A stretch of 38,676 nt of DNA from Microbacterium testaceum (GTDB lineage Bacteria > Actinomycetota > Actinomycetes > Actinomycetales > Microbacteriaceae): the NCBI RefSeq assembly GCF_003075375.1, contig NZ_QDFT01000031.1, positions 12 to 38,687 on the forward strand, given 5' to 3'. How positions within the stretch are numbered: position 1 is the first letter of the stretch; every line of letters starts with the position of its first letter. This document shows, piece after piece, positions 15,561 through 24,526 of the stretch. The translations under genes were made by a program, and so were the position numbers. The notes under the pieces are model-generated. The model worked only from the letters and a program-made list of their open reading frames with translations. It made no database searches and was not told where the DNA came from.

Positions 15561-17204
15561 ATGACCCTGCACGACGAGACCGCTCCCCCGACGGCCGACG
15601 CCCGCGTCGACGCGCCGGCGTCCGCCGCGTCCGGTCCCGCCGCGCCGGGTGCCCCCGTGCCCGGTCCCGCCGCGCCGGGTGCCCCCGCGTCCGGTCCCGC
15701 CGCGCACGCGCGGGCGGAGCGCGGCACGGTCGTCGGCAACACGGCATCCCGGATCTTCGTCGACCGCGACGACGAGCACGATCCCTGGTCGATCGACCTC
15801 GAGCGCATCCAGTTCTCGCCGTACTTCTCGCGCCTGTCGGCCGTCACGCAGGTCGTGTCGCCGTCGATCAGCGGCGCCCCCGTGCACAACCGCCTCACCC
15901 ACACGCTCAAGGTCAGCGCGATCGCCCGCGTCGTCGCGCTGCAGCTGAACACCCGCTCGCGCCGCGCGGGTGAGGGCGACGTGTGCAACGCCACGGTCGT
16001 CGAGGCCGCCGCCTACGCGCACGACCTCGGCCACCCGCCGTTCGGGCACCTCGGCGAGTCGACGCTGAACCGCCTGGCCCGCGACGAGCTGGGCCTGCCC
16101 GACGGCTTCGAGGGCAACGCCCAGACCTACCGGATCCTCACCGCCCTCGACGTGATCGAGACCGCCCCGCGCGGACTCAACCTCACCGCCGCGGTGCGCG
16201 CGGCCTCGGCGAAGTACCCCTGGGCCCCGTCCGTGTCGCACGACGAGGTCGAGCGGATCGGCCCGCCCCGCGGCATCCGTCCCTCCCCCGACGGCACCTA
16301 CCGCGTGCACAAGTACTCCGCCTACGACATCGACCTCGCGGATCTCGACGAGGCCCGCCGGGGAGTGGATGCCGACCCCCTCCGCCAGAGCATCGAGGGC
16401 GCCGTGATGGACCTGGCCGACGACATCGCGTACTCGGTGCACGACGTCGACGACTTCTACCGCGCCGGCATCCTGGATCACGCCCCCATCGCGGCGGAGT
16501 TCCGCGGGTGGCTCGACGACGTGCTGGAGTGGCGCTCGCGCGACGACGCCGAGGTGCGCGCCGAGCTCGCCCCCGGCGCGGGCCTGGAACGCCTGCGCCG
16601 CAAGATGCGCCGTGACGACCCCTGGATCGCCGACGACGAGGCCTTCCTCGCCGCCGTCAGCGATGTGGATGCCGAGATGGTCACCGACCTGCTGGCCCGG
16701 CCCTTCGACGGCTCGCTCACGGCCGAGCGCCGCCTCGCCGCCTTCACCGACCGGTGGATCCGCCGGTTCCAGGAGTCGGCCCGGTTGCGTCCGCTCGACA
16801 CCCCGCGCGCCGGTCCCGTCGTGCTCTCGGCGTCGGCCTGGCACCACGTCGAGGTGCTGAAGTTCGTGCACAAGCGCTTCGTGCTCAGCCGACCCGATCT
16901 GGCGATCCAGCAGCGCGGCATGAGTCGTATCCTCGCGCGGTCGGTGCGGGCCCTCGGCGAGTGGCTCGACGACGACCTCGACCGTGCGCGCACGCCCCGC
17001 CGCCTGCGCGAGCTGATCGCGCTCGCGCACGAGCAGTACGCCGCCCTGCCCGCGGACCGCCGCCCCGCCGATGTCGAGCGGCTCGCGCGGGCGCGCGGCA
17101 TCGTCGACTACGTCGCCTCGCTCACCGACGCGCAGGCGTTCGCCCTGTCCGAGGCCATCTCGGGCCGCGCCGACCGACTGTGGGCGCTGGGGCAGCGGCT
17201 GTGA
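15561..17204 (+). CDS. dgt: dGTPase-family HD-domain triphosphohydrolase
   Basis: 547-residue HD hydrolase of the deoxyguanosine-triphosphate triphosphohydrolase family, which removes triphosphate from dNTPs and can influence dNTP pools and phage resistance. Metal ligands are visible as His114 in RLTHTLKVS and His154-Asp155 in AAYAHDLGHPPFGHLGE, with a later Asp in MDLADDIAYSVHDVDDFY. The first ~50 residues are a low-complexity Pro/Ala/Gly extension built on a 30-bp DNA repeat and are not part of the fold. ATG 15561 follows GGAAGGA. The gene stands alone, with element copy 3 upstream. Confidence 0.93.
   Translation: MTLHDETAPPTADARVDAPASAASGPAAPGAPVPGPAAPGAPASGPAAHARAERGTVVGNTASRIFVDRDDEHDPWSIDLERIQFSPYFSRLSAVTQVVSPSISGAPVHNRLTHTLKVSAIARVVALQLNTRSRRAGEGDVCNATVVEAAAYAHDLGHPPFGHLGESTLNRLARDELGLPDGFEGNAQTYRILTALDVIETAPRGLNLTAAVRAASAKYPWAPSVSHDEVERIGPPRGIRPSPDGTYRVHKYSAYDIDLADLDEARRGVDADPLRQSIEGAVMDLADDIAYSVHDVDDFYRAGILDHAPIAAEFRGWLDDVLEWRSRDDAEVRAELAPGAGLERLRRKMRRDDPWIADDEAFLAAVSDVDAEMVTDLLARPFDGSLTAERRLAAFTDRWIRRFQESARLRPLDTPRAGPVVLSASAWHHVEVLKFVHKRFVLSRPDLAIQQRGMSRILARSVRALGEWLDDDLDRARTPRRLRELIALAHEQYAALPADRRPADVERLARARGIVDYVASLTDAQAFALSEAISGRADRLWALGQRL
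15631..15705 (+). repeat. 30-bp in-frame tandem repeat, 2.5 copies
   Basis: Unit 15631-15660 and unit 15661-15690 agree at 27 or more of 30 positions, and a third partial unit starts at 15691. The encoded ten-residue unit is GPAAPGAPVP/GPAAPGAPAS in the disordered N-terminus of the dGTPase-like protein. Confidence 0.85.
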
Positions 17205-17284
17205 CCGAGACGGTCGTGTGCGACGGGCGGGTGAGCGGAGGCCGCTGAGGCGACGCCTCGACTGTTCGAGGCCGCGGTGGGCGT

Positions 17285-17311
17285 GGCATCCATGTCCCGC
17301 CTTTGGCGGCC
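17285..17311 (+). repeat. 27-bp direct repeat, copy A
   Basis: Matches copy B (17335-17361) at 25 of 27 positions; both begin GGCATCCATGTCCC and end TTTGGCGGCC. The start-to-start distance is exactly 50 bp. Confidence 0.8.
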
Positions 17312-17334
17312 TGGTCAGCGCCCGCGGCCGGCCC

Positions 17335-17361
17335 GGCATCCATGTCCCACTTTTGGCGGCC
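17335..17361 (+). repeat. 27-bp direct repeat, copy B
   Basis: It contains GTCCCACTT (17345-17353), whose reverse complement AAGTGGGAC recurs at 17384-17392 and 17405-17413. The block therefore combines direct and inverted repetition. Confidence 0.8.
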
Positions 17362-17489
17362 CCGACACCTTCGAACCGACAAGAAGTGGGACACACACCC
17401 CCATAAGTGGGACGAGGGTCGCGGCGGCGGTCGCCATGAGGTCGTTGACCGATGACGCCACTCCCCCGCCGCCGCCCCGGAACGAAGAA

Positions 17490-17536
17490 GTGCCCCGGGA
17501 CCCGCGCAGCCCACCGCTGCGGGGGTCCCGGGGCAC
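17490..17536. terminator. Strong hairpin between convergent dgt and araA
   Basis: The 20-bp arms at 17490-17509 (GTGCCCCGGGACCCGCGCAG) and 17517-17536 (CTGCGGGGGTCCCGGGGCAC) pair with one mismatch around a 7-nt loop. It is likely to stop transcription in both directions. Confidence 0.8.
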
Positions 17537-17600
17537 GATCCGTGCGTCGATGTCGACGCGCGGCGCACGTCCCGAGCGAACAGGACGCGCGAGTGCCGCA

Positions 17601-17630
17601 CCGCCCCGGGGCTTCGCGCTCCCGGGGCGG
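17601..17630 (-). terminator. araA-proximal terminator hairpin
   Basis: The arms CCGCCCCGGG (17601-17610) and CCCGGGGCGG (17621-17630) pair perfectly around a 10-nt loop. It begins eight bases after the araA stop. Confidence 0.75.
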
Positions 17631-17638
17631 CGGGGGTC

Positions 17639-19150
17639 TTACAGGCCCTGGGCCAGGCGGTAGTACGCCTGGTTCCAGCGCAGCTCGCTCTGGAAACCGC
17701 GGACCGTGGTCTCGTCGTCGATCACGACGAGCTCGGTCTTGGCGATCTCGGCGAAGTCGCGGAACACCTCGATGCCCACGGCCGTCGTCATGACGGTGTG
17801 GTGGGCGGCGCCGGCGGCGAGCCAGCAGCCGGCCGAGGTCGCGAAGTCGGGAGCGGGCTTCCACACCGCGCGACCCACGGGCAGCTTCGGCAGGTCGGGG
17901 GCGTCGACGTTCTCGACGACGTTGGCCACCAGGCGGAAGCGGTCGCGCATGTCGCTCATCGCGACGACGAGGGCGGGGCCCGCGTCGGCCGTGAACACCA
18001 GTCGCACGGGGTCGTCCTTGCCGCCGATGCCGAGCTCGTGGATCTCGAGGCGCGGCTTCTTCGTGGTCAGCGACGGCGAGACCTCGAGCATGTGGGCGCC
18101 GAGGATGCGCTCGTTGCCGGGAACCAGATCGTAGGTGTAGTCCTCCATGAGCGAGGCGCCGCCGGGCAGGCCCGCACCCATGACGTTGGCGACGCGCACG
18201 AGGATGGCGGTCTTCCAGTCGCCCTCGGCGCCGAAGCCGTAGCCCTCGGCCATGAGGCGCTGCACCGCGAGGCCGGGCAGCTGCTTCAGCGCGCCGAGGT
18301 CCTCGAACGAGGTGGTGAAGGCGCCGAAGCCGCCCTCCTCGAGGAACGAGCGCAGGCCCAGCTCGATCGCCGCGCCGTCGCGCAGCGACTGGTGACGCGC
18401 CCCACCGGGGAGCAGTTCGTCGACGACGTCGTAGCTGTCGACGTACTCCTGCACGAGGGCGTCGATGTCGGCATCCGATGCCTTCTCGACGGCCTCGACC
18501 AGCTCGTTGACGCCCCACGTATTGACCTGGACGCCGAAACGCAGCTCGGCCTCGGTCTTGTCGCCCTCGGTGACGGCGACGTAGCGCATGTTGTCGCCGA
18601 AGCGGGCGAGCTTGAGGGTGCGCGCGGCGGTCCAGCCGGCGGCGGCGCGCTGCCAGTCCTCGATCTGCTGACGCACGGCGGGGTTCGACACGTGGCCGAC
18701 GACGGTCTTGCGCGAAACGCCCAGCCGCGTCTGGATGTATCCGAACTCGCGGTCGCCGTGCGCGGCCTGGTTGAGGTTCATGAAGTCGAAGTCGATGTCG
18801 TTCCACGGCAGCTCGACGTTGGCCTGCGTGTGCAGGTGCAGCAGCGGCTTCTGCAGGGCGTCGAGCCCCGAGATCCACATCTTCGCGGGGCTGAAGGTGT
18901 GCATCCACGCGATCACACCGATGACGTCGTCGCGACCGTTGACCTCGAGGGCCATGCGGCGGATGCTGTCGGAGTCCTTCAGCACGGGCTTCCAGACGAC
19001 CTTCACGGGCAGGCCGTTCAGGCCCTCGACGACGGCCTGCGACTGCTCGGCGACCTGTTTCAGCGTCTCTTCGCCGTAGAGGTTCTGGCTACCGGTGACG
19101 AACCAGACCTCGTAGCCGTCGAGGTCGTTCTTGAGGGGAGTGCGGGTCAT
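17639..19150 (-). CDS. araA: L-arabinose isomerase
   Basis: 503-residue isomerase that converts L-arabinose to L-ribulose; the length equals the family norm (about 500). The metal- and substrate-binding residues of the family are present: the Glu of [10 protein letters not shown], the Glu of LMEDYTYD, the His of [10 protein letters not shown] and the His pair in [11 protein letters not shown]. The N-terminal signature [16 protein letters not shown] is also clear. ATG 19150 follows AAAGGA. It is last gene of the araD-araB-araA operon, 23 bp after araB, and is followed at once by a terminator hairpin. Confidence 0.97.
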   Translation of the reverse strand: MTRTPLKNDLDGYEVWFVTGSQNLYGEETLKQVAEQSQAVVEGLNGLPVKVVWKPVLKDSDSIRRMALEVNGRDDVIGVIAWMHTFSPAKMWISGLDALQKPLLHLHTQANVELPWNDIDFDFMNLNQAAHGDREFGYIQTRLGVSRKTVVGHVSNPAVRQQIEDWQRAAAGWTAARTLKLARFGDNMRYVAVTEGDKTEAELRFGVQVNTWGVNELVEAVEKASDADIDALVQEYVDSYDVVDELLPGGARHQSLRDGAAIELGLRSFLEEGGFGAFTTSFEDLGALKQLPGLAVQRLMAEGYGFGAEGDWKTAILVRVANVMGAGLPGGASLMEDYTYDLVPGNERILGAHMLEVSPSLTTKKPRLEIHELGIGGKDDPVRLVFTADAGPALVVAMSDMRDRFRLVANVVENVDAPDLPKLPVGRAVWKPAPDFATSAGCWLAAGAAHHTVMTTAVGIEVFRDFAEIAKTELVVIDDETTVRGFQSELRWNQAYYRLAQGL

Positions 19151-19173
19151 AACGTTTCCTTTGTGAGAAATCT

Positions 19174-20745
19174 TCAGAGGGATGCCACGGCGGCGGCCTC
19201 GACGGCGAGACCGGCCCGGTAGCGGTCGAGGTAGGCCGAGAAGCCGGCCACGTCGGCCGGTTCGGGCTCGGCCGTGACGATCGGCGCGTCGGCGAAGACC
19301 GCCTCGCGCAGGTAGGTGTCGAGGTCGCGGCCCTGGCCGTCGGCGACGTAGGCCGCGAGCACCGCGATGCCCCAGGCCCCGCCCTCGGACGCCGTCTCGG
19401 CGACCGCGACGGGCGCGTCGAGCGCCGCGGCGAGGAAGCGCTGGGCGACGCCGGCCGTGCGGAACATGCCGCCGTGGGCGTACATCTTGTCGAGCTCCAC
19501 GCCCTCGCCGTGCAGGACGTCCATGCCCAGGGCGAGCGTGCCGAAGACGCCGTAGAGCTGCGCGCGCATGAAGTTCGGCAGCGTCAGGCGGCTGTCGGGC
19601 GTACGGACGACGAGGGGGCGTCCCTCGTCGAGACCCGCGATGGGCTCGCCGGCCAGGTGGTTGTACGCCAGCAGCCCGCCGGCGTCGGTCTCTCCCTCGA
19701 GGGCGGCCGAGAAGAGCGCCGCGTAGGTGGCATCCGGGGTCACTGGAGTACCCGCGGCCGCGGCGAACGCGGTGAACATGTTGGCCCACGCGGCGAGCTC
19801 GCTCGCGCCGTTGTTGCAGTGCACCATCGCCACCGCGTCGCCCGAGGGCGTCGTGACCAGGTCGAGTTCGTGGTGCACCTGCGCGAGCGGCCGTTCGAGC
19901 ACCACCATCGCGAAGATGCTCGTGCCCGCGCTGACGTTGCCCGTACGGGGCGCGACGGCGCCGGTCGCGACCATCCCGGTGCCGGCGTCGCCCTCGGGGG
20001 GAGCGAAGGGGATGCCGGGGCGCAGGGTTCCACTCGGATCCAGCAGCTGCGCACCCTCGACGGTGAGCGCACCGGCCGACGCACCCGCGACGAGCGACTG
20101 CGGCAGCAGGTCCTTCAGCGCGGGGACGCGACCGGCGGCCAGCTCGTCGTAGCGCGCGACGAGCTCGGCGTCGTAGTCGCGGGTGGCGGAGTCGATGGGG
20201 AACATGCCCGACGCGTCGCCCACACCCAGGACCTTCTCGCCGGTGAGCTTCCAGTGCACGTACCCGGCGAGGGTGGTGAGGAAGCGGATCTCGGGGACGT
20301 GGGGCTCGGCATCGACGACGGCCTGATGCAGGTGCGCGATCGACCAGCGCAGCGGGATGTTCACGCCGAGCAGCTCGGTGAGCTCGGCCGCGGCGACGCC
20401 CGTGTTGGTGTTGCGCCACGTGCGGAAGGGGGCGAGCAGCTCTCCGTCGGCGTCGAACGCGAGGTAGCCGTGCATCATCGCCGAGACGCCCATCGCGGCG
20501 TAGCGCTCGGGGGTGACGCCGTACTGCTGACGGACGTTGTGGACCAGCTCGGCGTAGGCCGCTTGCAGGCCCGACCAGACGGCATCCAGCGAATAGGTCC
20601 ACAGCTTGTCGGCGTAGACGTTCTCCCACTCGTGGGAGCCGGTGGCCAGCACCTCGGCGTCGGGGCCGATGAGGCACGCCTTGATGCGGGTCGAGCCGAG
20701 CTCGATGCCGAGGCTCGCCCGGCCTTCGGTGATGTGCGCGTTCAT
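19174..20745 (-). CDS. araB: Ribulokinase-type FGGY carbohydrate kinase
   Basis: 523-residue FGGY kinase that phosphorylates L-ribulose with ATP in the arabinose pathway. It shows the N-terminal phosphate loop [15 protein letters not shown], the substrate-domain [15 protein letters not shown] and FRTWRNTNT, the ATP-side [13 protein letters not shown] and [11 protein letters not shown], and the [15 protein letters not shown] adenine region. Sequence alone places it in the FGGY family. The ribulokinase assignment comes from its position between araD and araA. The ATG (20743-20745) overlaps the araD stop as ATGA, so translation is coupled. Confidence 0.92.
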   Translation of the reverse strand: MNAHITEGRASLGIELGSTRIKACLIGPDAEVLATGSHEWENVYADKLWTYSLDAVWSGLQAAYAELVHNVRQQYGVTPERYAAMGVSAMMHGYLAFDADGELLAPFRTWRNTNTGVAAAELTELLGVNIPLRWSIAHLHQAVVDAEPHVPEIRFLTTLAGYVHWKLTGEKVLGVGDASGMFPIDSATRDYDAELVARYDELAAGRVPALKDLLPQSLVAGASAGALTVEGAQLLDPSGTLRPGIPFAPPEGDAGTGMVATGAVAPRTGNVSAGTSIFAMVVLERPLAQVHHELDLVTTPSGDAVAMVHCNNGASELAAWANMFTAFAAAAGTPVTPDATYAALFSAALEGETDAGGLLAYNHLAGEPIAGLDEGRPLVVRTPDSRLTLPNFMRAQLYGVFGTLALGMDVLHGEGVELDKMYAHGGMFRTAGVAQRFLAAALDAPVAVAETASEGGAWGIAVLAAYVADGQGRDLDTYLREAVFADAPIVTAEPEPADVAGFSAYLDRYRAGLAVEAAAVASL

Positions 20746-21458
20746 CGACGGTCGTCCGTGCTCTGTCCGTAGACGTTCTGGTAGCGCTCGTAGAGGGCGT
20801 CGATCTTGTCCTGCGGGATGGGGATGAGCGGGCCCGCCTCGCGCGCGATGTGCACCGTGCGCGCGACGTCCTCGAGCATGATGGCGGCCTTGACGGCGTC
20901 CTTCGCGCTCGATCCGATGGTGAAGGGGCCGTGGTTCTGCATGATGACGCCGCGCGAGCGGTGACCGCGCAGGGTCTCGACGATGCCGCGACCGATCGAG
21001 TCGTCGCCGATGATCGCGAACGGACCGACCGGGATGGGCCCGCCGAACTCGTCCGCCATCGCGGTGATGACGCAGGGGATCTCTTCTCCCCGGGCGGCCC
21101 ACGCGACGCCGTAGGTGGAGTGCGTGTGCACGACGCCCCCGACCTCGGGCATGTTGCGGTAGACGTAGGCGTGGGCGGCGGTATCGCTCGAGGGGCTGCG
21201 CTCGCTGCCGGGGGCGCCGGGGATGGCGTTGCCGTCGAGGTCGCAGAGGATCATGTTCTCGGGCGCGAGGTCGTCGTACGAGACGCCGGAGGGCTTGATC
21301 ACGAACAGGTCGGCGCCGGGGACGCGGCCCGAGACGTTGCCGCCCGTCCAGACGATGAGGTTGTAGCGCACGAGCTCGGCGTGCAGTTTCGCGACGTCGG
21401 CGCGGACGGCGTCGATCGCCTCCTGCACCTCGGGCGCGAACGTGGCGGCATCGGACAC
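20742..21458 (-). CDS. araD: L-ribulose-5-phosphate 4-epimerase
   Basis: 238-residue class II aldolase-fold epimerase that converts L-ribulose 5-phosphate to D-xylulose 5-phosphate. Zinc ligands are visible in [12 protein letters not shown] and a third His in [15 protein letters not shown]; the phosphate-binding TGGNVSGR and [10 protein letters not shown] are in place. The start is GTG 21458, supported by GAAGGAG seven bases upstream; the frame is open for 25 more codons, but that stretch contains the operator palindrome. It is first gene of the ara operon. The 16-bp palindrome lies 53 bp upstream. Confidence 0.95.
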   Translation of the reverse strand: MSDAATFAPEVQEAIDAVRADVAKLHAELVRYNLIVWTGGNVSGRVPGADLFVIKPSGVSYDDLAPENMILCDLDGNAIPGAPGSERSPSSDTAAHAYVYRNMPEVGGVVHTHSTYGVAWAARGEEIPCVITAMADEFGGPIPVGPFAIIGDDSIGRGIVETLRGHRSRGVIMQNHGPFTIGSSAKDAVKAAIMLEDVARTVHIAREAGPLIPIPQDKIDALYERYQNVYGQSTDDRR

Positions 21459-21510
21459 GCGTGTCTCCTTCGACGTGGTTCGGGGTGGGGCGCGGCGCCC
21501 TCGCGTCGCA

Positions 21511-21526
21511 ATGTTACCGGTAACAT
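21511..21526. promoter_or_regulatory. Candidate operator of the ara operon
   Basis: ATGTTACCGGTAACAT is a perfect 16-bp palindrome with a central CCGG, the form expected for a LacI-family operator. It is the only clearly AT-rich palindrome upstream of araD. The LacI regulator encoded at 21900-22868 is the obvious candidate to bind it (inference). Confidence 0.75.
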
Positions 21527-21569
21527 CGCGCATTCGCGAGAGGTGGGTTCCTGAGGGCGAGTGTCTCCG

Positions 21570-21641
21570 GGGTTTGGGGCGCGATCATGCGTTCGGGGCG
21601 TGTGATGAACGCCCCGAACGCAGGGATCCGCCCCGAAACCC
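21570..21641. terminator. Two-tier hairpin, possible terminator for the LacI gene
   Basis: The inner arms TGCGTTCGGGGCGT (21588-21601) and ACGCCCCGAACGCA (21609-21622) are perfectly complementary around a 7-nt loop. The outer arms GGGTTTGGGGCG (21570-21581) and CGCCCCGAAACCC (21629-21641) pair with one bulge. The four blocks share a GGGGCG core. It lies 260 bp downstream of the LacI stop, so it may instead be an unrelated element. Confidence 0.55.
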
Positions 21642-21683
21642 GTGTATCGGATGCCACGACCCGGCAGCCGACCGGGCCGGGCT

Positions 21684-21866
21684 CCTGAGATCGCGAACGG
21701 AAACGTCGAGCCGCCGCTCCACACGTTCTTCACCGATCCCGAGCACATCGTCCGCTGGTCGATCTCCACACGGGGGACGTACCGGGAACGCCTCCCTGCC
21801 GTCGCCGCCGAGCGCCCCGAGCTTCCGATCGTGCGCCTGCGCTCGATACGGCATCTCGGGCGTTTC
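21684..21866 (+). pseudogene. Remnant of a FlaR-like P-loop NTPase C-terminus
   Basis: A + strand frame encodes about 61 residues that read like a real protein: IANGNVEPPLHTFFTDPEHI, then VRWSISTRGTYRERL, ERPELPIVRLRS. The NGN motif, the aromatic/Arg-rich helix and the final P-x-V-x-RLRS strand resemble the C-terminal part of the adenylate-kinase-like topology-modulation (FlaR-type) P-loop proteins. No Walker A motif or N-terminal half exists upstream, and no stop follows where the family ends. I read it as a decayed fragment. Recognition is from memory of the family and needs a profile search. Confidence 0.42.
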
Positions 21867-21899
21867 GCCCGCCACCGGCGATCCGCCGCTCCTCGCCCG

Positions 21900-22868
21900 T
21901 CAGCGCGGGGTTGCGGTCGAGGCGCGCGGCACCAGCACCGGCGGCGCGGGAGCCGTCGGCTCGTCGCCCAGCACCCGGGCGACGGCCTCCGCCGCTTCGC
22001 CCTCCACGTCGAGGCGCACCGTGGTGAGCGCGGGCGTGTAGAAGGCGGCATCCGGGTTGTCATCGAAGCCGGCGACCGAGACGTCGGCCGGAACCGCGAG
22101 CCCGCGGGCGGCGAGCCCGGCCATCAGCCCGAGAGCCATCTGATCGTTGGCGACCGCCACCGCGGTGGCACCGGCGCGCACGTGCGCGGCGACCGTATCG
22201 GCGACGGCCGCACCGGAACCGGCGCTCCAGTCCCCCTCTACCCGACCCTCCCGCGTGAGCCTGCGACGATCGACCGCATCCGCGACCCCGGCCGTGCGCG
22301 CGAGCGCTTCGCGCCAGTCGGCGGGGCCGGCGAGCTCGACGATGCGGCGGTGTCCGAGGTCGGCCAGATGGTCCACGGCGAGCGCGGCCGCCTCGCGCTG
22401 GCGGGTCCCGGATTCGCCGTAGAGCGGCACGATGGGCACCGCGTACCCCTCGAGGGGGGTCGCGCCGTGAGCAGCGACAAGGACGATGCCGTCGACGCCC
22501 TGGTCGAGCAGGTGCTGGACGGCGGCGTCGATGTCGGCGGGGTCGTCGGAGTCGGTGTAGGCGGTCGAGATCCACCGTCCCCGGGCCCGCGCGGCGCGTT
22601 CGAGGGCGGCGATCCCGGCGGCCGGGCCGTGCAGGACGGCATCGGATGCCACCACCCCCACGGTGCGCGTCAGGCTCGTGCCGAGAGCGCGGGCGGCGTT
22701 GTTGACGCGGTAGTCGAGGGCGGCGACGGCGTCGAGCACCCGCTCGCGTGTGGCGTCGCGGATGCCCGGGTAGTCGTTCAGCACCCGCGAGACGGTCTGC
22801 GTCGACACCCCCGCGGCGGCCGCGACGTCGCGCACGCCGATGCGCCTGCCGCCGTTGTCGCCGCTCAT
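21900..22868 (-). CDS. LacI-family regulator, probable arabinose-operon regulator
   Basis: 322-residue LacI/GalR protein. The DNA-binding headpiece is visible in GVRDVAAAAGVSTQTVSRVL and a hinge around DYRVNNAARALGTSLTRTVG. The sugar-binding domain has VGVVASDAVLHGPAAG, AVANDQMALGLMAGLA and VAGFDDNPDAAFYTPALTTV. It is transcribed in the same direction as, and upstream of, araDBA, with a LacI-type palindrome between. Control of the ara genes in response to arabinose is the simplest reading. A TACTGT -10 at 22877-22882 on the minus strand suggests a very short leader. Confidence 0.92.
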   Translation of the reverse strand: MSGDNGGRRIGVRDVAAAAGVSTQTVSRVLNDYPGIRDATRERVLDAVAALDYRVNNAARALGTSLTRTVGVVASDAVLHGPAAGIAALERAARARGRWISTAYTDSDDPADIDAAVQHLLDQGVDGIVLVAAHGATPLEGYAVPIVPLYGESGTRQREAAALAVDHLADLGHRRIVELAGPADWREALARTAGVADAVDRRRLTREGRVEGDWSAGSGAAVADTVAAHVRAGATAVAVANDQMALGLMAGLAARGLAVPADVSVAGFDDNPDAAFYTPALTTVRLDVEGEAAEAVARVLGDEPTAPAPPVLVPRASTATPR

Positions 22869-22948
22869 GGTGACTCACAGTAGCGGCGCGCGCGACCGGC
22901 CAACGCACACGCGAGCGGGCGCGAGGCCTGGGACCGCTCCCGAGAAGA

Positions 22949-22984
22949 GCCCGTCGACGCCCCCCTTACAAGACGTCGACGGGC
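22949..22984 (-). terminator. Hairpin terminating the xylB transcript
   Basis: The arms GCCCGTCGACG (22949-22959) and CGTCGACGGGC (22974-22984) pair perfectly over 11 bp with a 14-nt loop. It lies six bases after the stop of the candidate small ORF and 107 bases after the xylB stop. Confidence 0.75.
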
Positions 22985-22990
22985 CTGTCT

Positions 22991-23095
22991 CTACTCTGGC
23001 CCACCCTCATGGGGCCGAACCAGAGGGTTGCTCTCGCGGAGGATGAGCGTCCTGCGCGCCGCGGCCTGCGCTTTCGCGTCGCGACCGCCCCTCAT
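22991..23095 (-). CDS. Candidate 34-residue peptide coupled to xylB
   Basis: An ATG overlaps the xylB stop codon as ATGA and opens a 34-codon frame ending TAG just before the terminator hairpin. The peptide is basic at its N-terminus ([15 protein letters not shown]) and continues [19 protein letters not shown]. Stop-start coupling and tight placement before the terminator favour real translation. Against it, third-position GC is clearly lower (about three quarters) than in neighbouring genes. I do not recognise a family. Confidence 0.35.
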   Translation of the reverse strand: MRGGRDAKAQAAARRTLILRESNPLVRPHEGGPE

Positions 23096-24483
23096 TCCCG
23101 TGCGCGCAGCGCCGCCACCCGGTCGTATTCCGCGCGGACCGCGGGGCGATGGTCGGGGTCGACGGCCCGCGTGGTGGCGACCGTCCAGTCGACCGGCCCC
23201 CCGGCGAGGACTCCGGCCGCCTGTCGCGCCGCACCGAGGGCGACGTACTCCCCCGCCGCGGGCACGACGATCTCGGCGTCGAACACCTGCGCGGCGATCC
23301 GCGCGACCCCCTCGTTCGCCGCCGCCCCACCGATCAGCAGGATGCGCCGGACCTCCACCCCTTGCGCCTGGATGGCCTCGAGGCCGACCGCCAGGCCGCT
23401 GAGCATGCCCTCGATCGCCGCGCGGGCGAGGTTCTCCCGAGTGGTGGATGCCAGGGTCAAACCGGTCAGCGAGGCTTTCGCGTCCGGCAGGTTGGGGGTG
23501 CGCTCTCCCTCGAACCACGGCACGAGCACGACGCCGCCCGCGCCAGGCTCCGCCTCCAGCGCGAGCGCGCCGAGCTCCTCGTGCGAAACGCCCAGCAGCC
23601 TCGCCACGGCGTCCAGGACGCGGGCCGCGTTCAACGTCGCGACCAGCGGCAGGAAGCGCCCGGTCGCGTCGGCGAAACCGGCGACGGTGCCGGTGGTGTC
23701 GGCCGTGGGGGCCTCGGCGACCGCGAACACCGTGCCGGATGTGCCCAGCGACACCACGACGTCACCCGGGCCCGCCCCCAGGCCCAGCGCCGCGCCGGCG
23801 TTGTCGCCCGCACCCGGCCCGACGTGGGCGCCACCGGGCAGGGTGCCGGCGCTCTCCCACGGCCCGAGGACGCGCGGCAGCGTCGCGTCGTGGCCGAGCG
23901 CGCGGCGGAACAGGTCGAGGTCGTAGCCGTCGGCCCCCCAGTACGCGGTGCCCGAGGCATCCGATCGGTCCGTGACGAGTTCGTCGAAGACGGCGTTGCC
24001 CGGCCCGAATCCGCGCAGCCGCCAGGTGAGCCAGTCGTGCGGCAGCGCGACCGCCGCGACGCGGGCGGCGTGGGCCGGCTCGGCATCCCGCAGCCACCGC
24101 AGCTTGGTGCCCGTGAACGACGCGACCGGCACGGCGCCCGTGCGCGCGGCGTACGCCTCGGCGCCGACCTCGGCGATGAGGTCACGCGCCGCCGACGCCG
24201 AGCGGGTGTCGTTCCACAGCAGGGCATCGCGGATGACGGCGCCCTCGGCGTCCAGCACGACCATGCCGTGCTGCTGACCGGCGATCGACACCGCCGCGAC
24301 GTCGTCCAGTCCGCCGGCCTGGACGATGGCATCCTGGAGCGCTCTCCACCACGCCTCGGGGTCGACCGAGGTCCCGGCGGGGTGCGACGCGCGCCCCTCG
24401 CGCACCACGCGCCCGCTGTCGGCGTCGACGACGACGACCTTGCACGACTGCGTCGACGAATCGATTCCCATGACGAGCGCCAT
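23092..24483 (-). CDS. xylB: Xylulokinase
   Basis: 463-residue FGGY kinase that phosphorylates D-xylulose. Visible motifs are [20 protein letters not shown], the xylulokinase-specific [21 protein letters not shown], the catalytic Asp in [13 protein letters not shown], and [15 protein letters not shown] 24483 is chosen because AGGAGG lies seven bases upstream; an in-frame GTG at 24489 would leave only one base of spacing. It follows xylA on the same strand, but a terminator-like hairpin and element copy 4 lie in the 160-bp gap, so it may have its own promoter or receive read-through. Confidence 0.95.
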   Translation of the reverse strand: MALVMGIDSSTQSCKVVVVDADSGRVVREGRASHPAGTSVDPEAWWRALQDAIVQAGGLDDVAAVSIAGQQHGMVVLDAEGAVIRDALLWNDTRSASAARDLIAEVGAEAYAARTGAVPVASFTGTKLRWLRDAEPAHAARVAAVALPHDWLTWRLRGFGPGNAVFDELVTDRSDASGTAYWGADGYDLDLFRRALGHDATLPRVLGPWESAGTLPGGAHVGPGAGDNAGAALGLGAGPGDVVVSLGTSGTVFAVAEAPTADTTGTVAGFADATGRFLPLVATLNAARVLDAVARLLGVSHEELGALALEAEPGAGGVVLVPWFEGERTPNLPDAKASLTGLTLASTTRENLARAAIEGMLSGLAVGLEAIQAQGVEVRRILLIGGAAANEGVARIAAQVFDAEIVVPAAGEYVALGAARQAAGVLAGGPVDWTVATTRAVDPDHRPAVRAEYDRVAALRARE

Positions 24484-24526
24484 GCTCACTCCTCCTGTTG
24501 TCGCCGCGCCGTCGCGGCATCCCGTT

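Larger units (their letters stand above)
17205..17638. other. Intergenic region between dgt and araA
   Basis: This 434-bp gap lies between convergent genes. It holds a 27-bp direct repeat pair (17285-17311 and 17335-17361), two AAGTGGGAC words and two strong hairpins (17490-17536 and 17601-17630). I see no credible coding frame. Confidence 0.7.
21459..21899. other. Region between araD and its LacI regulator
   Basis: 441 bp without an intact gene. It contains the ara operator palindrome (21511-21526), a two-tier hairpin (21570-21641) and a decayed + strand coding remnant (21684-21866). Confidence 0.65.

Noticed and set aside
21585..21875. A 96-residue minus-strand frame between araD and the LacI gene.
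   Set aside because: It is antisense to a more protein-like + strand remnant, runs through the hairpin and shows no motif.
23007..23060. Minus-strand GGTTCGGCCCC near 23030 looked like a tRNA T-arm with a nearby CCA.
   Set aside because: No 5-bp T-stem, anticodon arm or acceptor stem can be drawn around it, so it is not a tRNA.
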